Below, one piece after another: positions 56,736-64,000 of a DNA stretch of 64,000 nt. The translations under genes and the position numbers were made by a program. Each line of letters begins with the position of its first letter. Position 1 is the stretch's first letter. The stretch comes from Pomphorhynchus laevis (lineage: Eukaryota > Acanthocephala > Palaeacanthocephala > Echinorhynchida > Pomphorhynchidae), in NCBI GenBank assembly GCA_012934845.2, contig WNNJ02001962.1, positions 124,001-188,000 of the forward strand, given 5' to 3'. The notes under the pieces are model-generated. The model worked only from the letters and a program-made list of their open reading frames with translations. It was not told where the DNA came from and did not search any database.

Positions 56736-57330
56736 CTAAATCGAATAAGCATTTTAAAGAAAATACTTATTTGTAGCAAATATTTAAAAAACTGTTTGAA
56801 TATTATCTTTTAATAAACAATCAATTAGTATTCAGGTATATTTGAATAATAATTAATATCTAATAACTTATTTTTAGTTAAACTTTGATTTAATTGTGGA
56901 ATAAGTTTTGATTATAAAACCAAATTGGAAACAAATCAATTAACATATAAACACATGTACAATTATCAACAGTCTTTAAACTAATTTAGTTAAAAACAAT
57001 CATTTGCACAAAAATATTGTTTCCTAAACTTATTGCCGACTAAAAAACTACAATTGGTCACGTCTTCCACAGAATAATATGTTTGAGGCAGTCGGCGAAT
57101 TCTGCTAGCCTAGCTACGTGTTCCCTAAGACAGAGAAAATGATAATTTGACAAACTAAGGAGTCTCTCTGCACGTTTTTAGATTTGGTTACGTTTATAGA
57201 TTTGGTAGACTTTGATACATTTAATTAAAAAAGTGTCCCATATACATCCTCAAAAAGTGCTTAGACACCACAAGTAGTTACCTCCAGTATAAATATTCAG
57301 TGACTTTAAGATAATCATCTATTAAAAGAA
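56736..57330. other. AT-rich spacer
   Basis: No signal peptide-like or promoter-like feature that I can support. Confidence 0.4.
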
Positions 57331-57334
57331 ATAC

Positions 57335-58030
57335 AATTCGATCAAAGCTTACTCGCTACTAGGTGACATAATCAGTGTGGCCTAGTAGCAACACAAATTT
57401 GACATCGTATTACAATAAGATAGTGAGTCTTATCTAATTGTATACTCGTTCCAATTATTTAATCTTTATTTATTTTACAATATTACATATTACAATAAGA
57501 TAGTGAGTCTTATCTAATTGTATACGAGTTCCAAATATGAGAATATAAAAGGCCAAATATGATCAGTTTGGTAAAATATTTCTTCAAATATATAAATATT
57601 GTATACTCGTTTAATTTTTTCAAAATTTCTTTTTCAAAAGACGTTGTTCCAATTCATAGTGTTCCAAAAGAAGTTATTCCAATTGTATATATTCTTTAAA
57701 TTCATCAAGACAATTTATTAAAGTTTGTTTACTAAAGTTAAAAATAACTCTTTAAAAATTACTGTTTTAAGGTTTGTTTACTTTGGTAAGCAAATTAATA
57801 GTGGAAGTGTAATTAATTTAAACACTTATTACTTTTCTTTTTAATTTATGAATATATTTATTTTAATATTAGAGCTGCCTAGACTACGAGATAGACGATT
57901 CGATCAAAGTTTATAATTACTAAAAGGTAACATCATCAGTGTGACCTAGTAGCAACACAAATTTGACATCATATTACAATAAGATAGCGACTCTTATCTA
58001 ATTGTATACTAATTTCAATTATTTCAATGA
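57335..58030. repeat. Duplicated segment of about 120 bp plus extra partial copy
   Basis: GATCAAAGCTTACTCGCTAC ... GTGGCCTAGTAGCAACACAA ... AGATAGTGAGTCTTATCTAA (57,340-57,460) recurs at 57,902-58,025. The last part (TTACAATAAGATAGTGAGTC) also occurs at 57,489-57,525. AAGATA...TATCTA makes a small internal hairpin. Confidence 0.85.
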
Positions 58031-58184
58031 GATCGATTTTAACCACATAAAATTGATAAAGGTGTTATAGAGAATAGCAGCAGATGTGTATTGTATCTTT
58101 CTCGTCAAAGTTTTGCATTGAGCTAAACTTATAAACCAAATTATCGATAGTTTAATATTGCATCTTCAACGAATCAGATCAGGT

Positions 58185-58560
58185 AACTGAGTTTGCGTAT
58201 ATTAAATTATTTATAATCAAACATAATGAAAAATAAATAAATAAAATAATAAATAATTAAAAAATAAATAATAAATAATTTTATAATTTTATATAAGATT
58301 TCAAATAACTTATATCAAGTTAGAATTTATGATTGAAATTTAAAATAAAAGTCTATTTTTATGAATTGAGTAATAAATAGTAAACGATGTATTCGAATAA
58401 GGAATATAGATCATCAAGACGAACTACTATGTAATTAGCTTTAGGCCAAAATTTTTTGACGCAATATAACACCAAGACAGAATAATGAGATACTAATGAG
58501 ATATTTCTTATGAAATTTGACTATCAAGTATCTTTTCCGCTTAAGAGTTAAAATTTATTT
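58185..58560. repeat. Dispersed AT-rich repeat R1, copy 3
   Basis: AACTGAGTTTGCGTATATTA, AT tract, then TATTTTTATGAATTGAGTAA and ATTCGAATAAGGA match 11,870-12,070. It directly precedes a family-2 PLE copy, as at 12.1 kb. Confidence 0.75.
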
Positions 58561-59215
58561 ATTTATATGATTAATTTCCTCTGATAAAACTATCTAGTAT
58601 CTTATTCTAATACAAAGTATATTATTTATTATCCATCCATAAAAATTTGCCACTTAAGAGTTTGAATTTATTCTTTATATTATTGTGTTGATTTATATAT
58701 TTTACTACTTTCTGTTTAATGTTATTTTTATAGTAACCTAGTTTAAAATATGCATCTATTAAATTATTTAAATGATTTTGAAGAAAGCCAATATCATTAC
58801 ATATTGTTGCAATTCTTAAAATTTCATTATTTAATGTATTATATTTCATATTATATGGTATGCATGAATGCTCATGCAAAAATATTCTTCTTGTAAATTT
58901 AAATATGTCATCTTTACGATATAAATTAATAGTAGTTTTAATTGATGTTAATTTAATGCTAATATCTAGATATACACTTTCTTTATCATTAATATTAGTT
59001 TTGTTAAGAATAAGGTTATCTGGATAAATTTGTTCGCTTATTGAACAAAAATTGCTAGAATTAAATACACATATATCATCAATATATCGAAACATATATT
59101 TCATATATTTATATTGTTTAGATTTAGTTTTTACACAGTTATGAACCAATTTATATTCTATAAAGCTTAAAAATAAGTCAGCTATAATTGGGCTACTATT
59201 ACCTCACATTGGATC
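58560..59215 (-). mobile_element. YIDD-type RT element (PLE family 2), best copy
   Basis: A 175-codon minus-strand frame (59,149-58,622): MVHNCVKTKSKQYKYMKYMF, RYIDDICVFN (catalytic YIDD), EQIYPDNLILNKTN, VYLDISIKLTSIKTTINLYR, FTRRIFLHEHSCIPYN, and IDAYFKLGYYKNNIKQKVVK to the stop after WMDNK. This is the C-terminal half of an RT with the FRYIDD ... YLDI layout seen in Penelope-like RTs. No GIY-YIG domain follows, so if it is a PLE, its nuclease would be N-terminal (a known variant) or absent. 5' truncated. Confidence 0.8.
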
Positions 59216-59219
59216 AGCT

Positions 59220-59400
59220 TTTATTTGTCTAAATTTATGTTAATTTAATGTTCATATTTAGATATATACCATTATCATTAATATCATATTAGTATTAGTT
59301 TTATTAAGAATGAGGCCAACTGGATAAATTTGTTCGCTTATAAAATTAAATTATTTAAATGATTATGAAGAATAATTATCAACCATTTTCAAAGGATCTG
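59220..59400 (-). mobile_element. PLE family 2, second partial copy
   Basis: ATGTTAATTTAATGTTCATA, ATTAGTTTTATTAAGAATGA and TGGATAAATTTGTTCGCTTA repeat blocks of 58,930-59,045, giving a tandem partial duplication. Confidence 0.7.
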
Positions 59401-59985
59401 TGATCAATTTATGCTTATTTAATGTTCATATCCATATAAATGCCTTACTTATCATTAGTATTAGTAAGAATAAGATAACTTTAGCGAATTTGCTCAATAA
59501 TTTAATAAAAATTATTGAACAAATTATAAAATTATTTGATAAAAATTATTTGAAAAATACACAAATTTTATCAATATTTCGAAACATATTTTGTATCGTT
59601 ACATATCGTTCAGAATTACATTCGGTCAAATTAAATCTTTATATATCGAGTCATCCGCGATGACTAGCTATATATGACTATATATAACTAGTATATAACT
59701 GTATATGTTATATTACAACATATATATTGTATATGATGATATGATATATTATAATATATGTAATATAATATATCACAATATATAATATATACATACTTAA
59801 TATATCAAGGCAATAATTAACAATTTAATTATAGTATTAAAGCCAAAATATTAAAATTCGGATATTAGATTGTAAATCGTATATTATAATATATGATATA
59901 TAATAATATATGTAATTAAATATAAATTAGTATCGTTCAGAATTACATTCCGATCAAATTTAATCTTTATATGTTCAGTCATCCC
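59401..59985. other. AT-rich region with TATAATATA simple repeats
   Basis: GAAACATATTTTGTATCG ... TCAGAATTACATTC occurs near 59,580-59,630 and 59,935-59,960, an imperfect local duplication. No gene seen. Confidence 0.5.
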
Positions 59986-59987
59986 GA

Positions 59988-60055
59988 TTAAATACACAAA
60001 TTGTTTTCGGCTGTCCGAGCAGCCCTCTTCAAAATATCTGAAATTACAATATTAT
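59988..60055 (-). ncRNA. Hammerhead-like terminal fold of a PLE
   Basis: Minus strand: TTTTGAAGA, a stem GGCTG/CAGCC with loop CTCGGA, GAAAACAA. Same layout as at 48,245 and 63,115, with TGAAGA replacing CTGATGA. Probably the terminus of the PLE copy at its right. Confidence 0.35.
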
Positions 60056-60089
60056 ATAAGTACAGGTAGTACACAATTTATAAGAATAA

Positions 60090-60185
60090 AAAACTCGGAA
60101 ACCCGGGATCGTTTAGCCCGTAGGTAGAGTAGATCTCAACACATCCTTGAGTATCTTTGTCGTACATGTGCTGGTATTTTGATGG
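60090..60185 (+). mobile_element. Small LINE 3' UTR-like fragment
   Basis: CGGAAACCCGGGATCGTTTA then GCCCGTAGGTAGAG is similar in style to the family A 3' region (CCCGGGTGGTTCAGTCGGAG at 347-366). Assignment is tentative. Confidence 0.3.
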
Positions 60186-60299
60186 GAAATTTGAAGTTAT
60201 AGTTTGATTTATTTCCCTTCATTGTCTAGCTGTTAGTACTAAAGTACTAATATGCGACTCGCTAAAGTACTAATATGTACTAAGTACATATTATAAGTA

Positions 60300-60540
60300 C
60301 TTATTAGCAGTTCCTCCTGATGACCTCTAATAATTATTTAATAATTATCTAAATTTAATTATTTTAAATTTCAATTTTTTATTTTAACTTGATTTAAATT
60401 ATAGAAAATCTAAAAACAATTATTAATTTTATTATTTAATTATTAAATTTTGATTATCATTATTATGTTTTGTTTAGTATATAATTATATTAAATACGTA
60501 GACTCAGTTAGCTAATTTGATTACTATGTAATAAGTACTT
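60300..60540 (-). repeat. Dispersed AT-rich repeat R1, copy 4 (inverted)
   Basis: Reverse complement of 11,865-12,070: GCAGTTCCTCCTGATG, AT tract, then AAATACGTAGACTCAGTTAG. Confidence 0.8.
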
Positions 60541-60559
60541 ATCTCGCTAAAGTACTAAT

Positions 60560-61200
60560 TTGCGATTTAGCCTCTGTTGTCTGAATGTTGTTGTCGCCTT
60601 CTCATACGCAATCCTATGATCGGTGGAGATGACGTGATTAAATAGTGGCGACGACCTGTCATGTCGTTTTAAACCACTCTAATGTTGGTAGATTCTCTAA
60701 GCAAGACCTTGTTTGGTCTGACCAGCATATGTTCTATTACAATTAGCACAAGGTATAACATACATGACGCTACTGTTTTGTTTGTGAGGTTTGCGTTTGA
60801 AAAGAGTGACACTTCTCATATAGTAAACATTAATCTGCGTGTCAAATTTATAGCTTTAGTTCTTTTTAGTTTATTCATGAGAAAGTCTTTGATATATTAC
60901 AAGAGCTAATGTACCATTTAGGCGTGTTGTCCGAAGTACAAGGTATTGTACTACGGGAACAATGTGATTTTTAAACGCCTTTACAATTGCGCATTTTGGG
61001 TAGTTACAGTTATGTAGCATCTTCCGAATTGTGTCGCTCTCAGCGCATTTAGTAGATTTACTGCTGCATAATATTCGACCTCTTCAAAAAGGGATGTAGC
61101 GGCAGATATCTTATGCGGGGCGAGTCTACGAGATGACCAAGGAGGTAGTGCCCACGGTATGAGATGTTTTCTACATACCGTCATGTGTATTGAGCGTCCA
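60560..61200 (-). mobile_element. Penelope-like element, C-terminal GIY-YIG fragment
   Basis: Minus strand, several frames: WALPPWSSRRLAPHKISAAT (connector), then TLFKRKPHKQNSSVMYVIPC and ANCNRTYAGQTKQGL (GIY-YIG start with the Cys pair CANC), LKRHDRSS-like text and NHVISTDHRIAYEKA. Same architecture as 63,090-64,000. Frame changes every 50-100 codons. Confidence 0.75.
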
Positions 61201-61875
61201 TGTCTATAGACTTGAACATCCAAGTTTGTCTCGGATTCAGGTACCAATGTCAATCTTCCTGATGTAGAGGATTTCAAGTATCTTGGAGTATTGTTCTCGT
61301 GGGACGGCAGGAACATTAACTTGATTGATAAGCGGATTTGTGCAACTAATCGCAGCAATGCGTTCTTTGAATATGCCTGTCGTGGTGAAGCGAGATTCGA
61401 GTCTTCGTTCCTATCTTAACCTATGGTCATAAACTTTGGGTTATGACCGAAAAGATAATATATCGGATACATGCGACCGAAATGAGGTTCCTTCGCGGTG
61501 TAGCCGGTCTTAGCCTAAGAGATAAGTTGTAACCGATCATCCGGGATGGACTCGGAGTACAGTCGATGCTTCTCCACGTCAACGAAAGTTAGCTGAGGTG
61601 ACTAGGGCACGTTCTGAGGATGTCTAGGAATCGACTTTCTTCGGAGGGGTTTCCAGGCCGGAGTCTCTGGAAAGACACCTTGAAGGTAGACCTCGGTACA
61701 GGTGAAGAGATCAAGTCTTGAAACTGGCCGAAGACCGCCTTAGGCTATCTGAAAACGAACTCATGTCTGTCGGCCAGGATCGCGATGTCTGGAGTAGTTT
61801 GGTTCGTGTACTGTCTCCACGACCCGACACCCGGACTAGTGATTGACAGGAAAAATCTTGTGTATTATTTGTTTT
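61200..61875 (+). mobile_element. LINE family B, 3' end (longest copy)
   Basis: Plus strand: DVEDFKYLGVLFSWDGRN, NLIDKRICATNRSNAFFE, then blocks GCGACCGAAATGAGGTTCCT and GACACCTTGAAGGTAGACCT homologous to 37,945-38,580, ending GACCCGACACCCGGACTAGT and GATTGACAGGAAAAATC. Many frame changes. It lies against the PLE fragment at 61,200. Confidence 0.8.
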
Positions 61876-63080
61876 TTCTTATCACGAAATTGTTGTTGTA
61901 ATTAGGAGACTACAACTATAAATCCGTTGGTTCGTGAAACATACTCTTGCTGTCGGTAATGTGGCTTTGTGCGATTTGTAATTATTTCATTGCCTCATGA
62001 ATATTCAATGTTAAACATATAACAAATGGCAATTTGAAAGAATTACAGATCACACTCACAGTTTCTCAAGGTTAATGGCCGAATCAAAATATTCATCATT
62101 GAGTGTGATTATCAGATTGTGACTGCAACTTCTAAAGCATAAATGATACAATAACATGGAAGTAAAGTTCGACATGTTGATCTTAAAGTCATTACGTGAT
62201 TTATACTAACATCATAAAATTGTTGATTAACAGTTGTTCGCACATTATCTAATATTTACTGTTCAGGAATCTTTTTAACCATAAAAAAGTTAAAATACTT
62301 TTTGATAAAATACTTTAAGTTAACTACTTAACTACAAAATAATAATTAAATATATTTTCATTATATTTTGCTATCTAATATTTATTGTTTAGGAATTTAA
62401 CTAGGCCGATATGTGCTAGTCGATTAAGTATTGATAAAAAAATATTAATATAAAATATTGATAATAAAATAATATTATAATATTAATAATAAAATATTAA
62501 TATTAATATTACTATAAAATAATAATTAATTATTTTCGTTCGAAATTATATTGTTACTAATGCTCCAGCAAATAATTGATAAAACACTTTTAAGTTGAAC
62601 TGGTAATGATATTAACAAAACTTTAAGATGATGTAGATACATTTTATTAGATAGAAACTGTAGATCAACGAGTAAAGTTGTCGATTAACATTTGTTGGAT
62701 GCTATCTAATATTTACCGTTCAGGAATCTTTCTAATGTAACGAAACTTCGAAAAATGAAATCAAATAACTCCTGATGTAAATAACTTTCTGAACGACATT
62801 AATGTTCAATTTTATAGCTTTTGAGAAATGTGATACAAAATATTAATGTTATTTAAATTACTTAGCGATACTTAACTACAAAATAGGTTAACTACTTTAC
62901 GTTAACTACTTAACTACAAAATAATAATTAAATATATTTTTAATATATTTTGCTATCTAATAATTATTGTTTAGGAATTTATCTAGGCCACTAGATGCTA
63001 GTGGATTAAGTATTAATAATAAAATATTAATATAAAATATTAATAATAAAATAATATTATAATATTAGATTGTTGTATCG
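61876..63080. other. AT-rich region with a duplicated segment
   Basis: TTAACTACTTAACTACAAAA, TTTGCTATCTAATA(T/A)TTATTG and AGTGGATTAAGTATTAATAA-like strings occur at 62,325-62,530 and 62,900-63,060 (period about 570 bp). ATTGTTGATTAACAGTTGTT-like strings near 62,220 and 62,680 suggest a longer duplicated unit. Confidence 0.7.
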
Positions 63081-63089
63081 ATCACTCAT

Positions 63090-64000
63090 TATAGACTTGC
63101 GAAATACAGTTTTAATCGTTTTTATTGGAGCTTTCGACCAAACAGTCCTTGTCAACAGATTAAAAAATCAAACAGAATTAAAATGACAGTACAGAGATAC
63201 AAGTTTTATACTAGGAATACCACGGAAGAAGGCCATTCGTTTGCGTGATACCGTCCACAATTTAATGCGATACTGGTAATCGTATTGACCAGTTAGACTT
63301 ATTTCCGGCCACCAGATTCGCTTCGAAATTTATTAAGATTGATTCTTTTATAAGACGACGTTGCAAGTTGTTTTCAACACAGATAATCTTAGCTTTTCCA
63401 AAGTCAATCCCATGATCGGTCGATAGGACGTGGTTGACAATGGCAGACGAGGAGTCACCCCGTTTTAGCGCATATCGATGCTGATAAATGCGCTTGGAGA
63501 ATGTTTGTCGTGTTTGTCCTACATAACCCGCGTCACAATCTTGGCAAGGAATGCGGTATACGCCACTTACAGGGGACAATTTTGGTTTCTTTTTGAACAT
63601 CCCAGATAAAGTGCAACATCTTTTGTGGTAAATTCGAATATTCGTCAATCCTGAGCGCTTTAAATCGTTTTGTAGTGATCTGCTGCACGATTTGTTGATA
63701 AAGGTAGTGCCAATATACGAGGTCAGACTTGGGACTGTGTTTGTTCTAACCTCATCAGGGTTAGATAAGTTCATGCGACGACGTAGGAGTTTTTTTGACT
63801 GTTTTTCAGCCATAATGATTGCCTATTTTGGGTATCCTCTTTGTGTTAGTTTTTTCTTTATGGTCATTTGTTCGTAAAATGCGGTTCGTTTAGATGAGCA
63901 AATAAGATCCGGTCGTGTCAACAAAGAAATCGCAGTAGATATTTTGTAGCAATCTGACATCTGTGTTTGCCAAGGTGGCGGGCATTAAGAAATACCTGGT
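63090..64000 (-). mobile_element. Penelope-like element, C-terminus with GIY-YIG nuclease, cut by window edge
   Basis: A 183-codon minus-strand frame (63,813-63,262) is the best preserved element ORF here. Residues about 85-103 read GVYRIPCQDCDAGYVGQTR: GVY and YVG are the GIY-YIG pair, with the CxxC insert typical of PLE nucleases. Then RIYQHRYALKRGDSSSAIVN, HVLSTDHGIDF and a C-terminal ESILINFEANLV. Upstream, to 64,000, a connector (KISTAISLLTRPDLICS) is readable in other frames. The catalytic Arg (KR near RIYQH) and a downstream Glu are present. A terminal fold (CTGTTGA ... GGAC/GTC ... GAAAGCTCC) lies at 63,105-63,165. Confidence 0.88.

Noticed and set aside
60981-61358. 125-codon minus-strand frame as a single gene
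   Set aside because: Only its end matches the PLE connector. The start (from 61,358 to about 61,210) is antisense to the LINE family B RT on the plus strand.

Overview
The window is a stretch of strongly AT-rich animal nuclear DNA. It has no long intact reading frame, many degenerate retroelement copies, and one large mitochondrial insertion. The mitochondrial relic is the best clue to the organism. On one strand it runs 12S rRNA, a Phe-like tRNA, cox2, then a Cys-like tRNA. On the other it runs a possible nad5 end, cob, then nad1. All read best with an invertebrate mitochondrial code (TGA as Trp, ATA as Met). As I recall gene orders, rrnS-trnF-cox2-trnC and cob-nad1 adjacency fit Acanthocephala (thorny-headed worms) and not flatworms. 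I therefore infer an acanthocephalan or close syndermatan; this is unconfirmed.

The most interesting content is a set of about 29 very short exons on the minus strand between 15.9 and 56.7 kb. Each encodes one leucine-rich repeat (LRR) of about 17-29 residues. Nearly all have the same architecture: a phase-2 acceptor that completes a split Leu codon, a LxxLxxNxI-like start, and a phase-2 donor after the first two bases of the next Leu or Met codon. Eight sit within about 950 bp (24.78-25.72 kb). The rest are spread out, some in tandemly duplicated 0.6-kb units. I cannot see a signal peptide, transmembrane segment or terminal exon with confidence, so it is open whether this is one giant LRR gene, several genes, or an exon reservoir.

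Layout. 1-0.55 kb: 3' end of a LINE. 0.97-1.22 kb: hairpin with a hammerhead-like core. 1.2-8.9 kb: AT-rich, one retroelement-tail fragment, a 110-bp duplication and one LRR-like ORF. 8.9-15.1 kb: dense repeats, namely a tRNA-derived SINE-like unit, Penelope-like (PLE) fragments, a LINE RT fragment, a well-formed hammerhead ribozyme motif and a 17-bp minisatellite. 15.9-42.2 kb: the LRR exon field, interrupted by LINE copies at 18.2, 25.9 and 37.9 kb. 43-43.3 kb: LINE 3' end. 43.5-48.1 kb: nuclear mitochondrial insertion in two opposed blocks. 48.2-50.8 kb: PLE and LINE copies. 51.8 and 56.7 kb: two more LRR exons. 57.3-64 kb: duplications, PLE and LINE fragments.

Functionally the window holds one plausible host gene system (LRR exons) embedded in retroelement debris, with several self-cleaving-ribozyme-like motifs at element ends. 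No CRISPR, no bacterial operon and no capsid- or envelope-bearing element was recognised.
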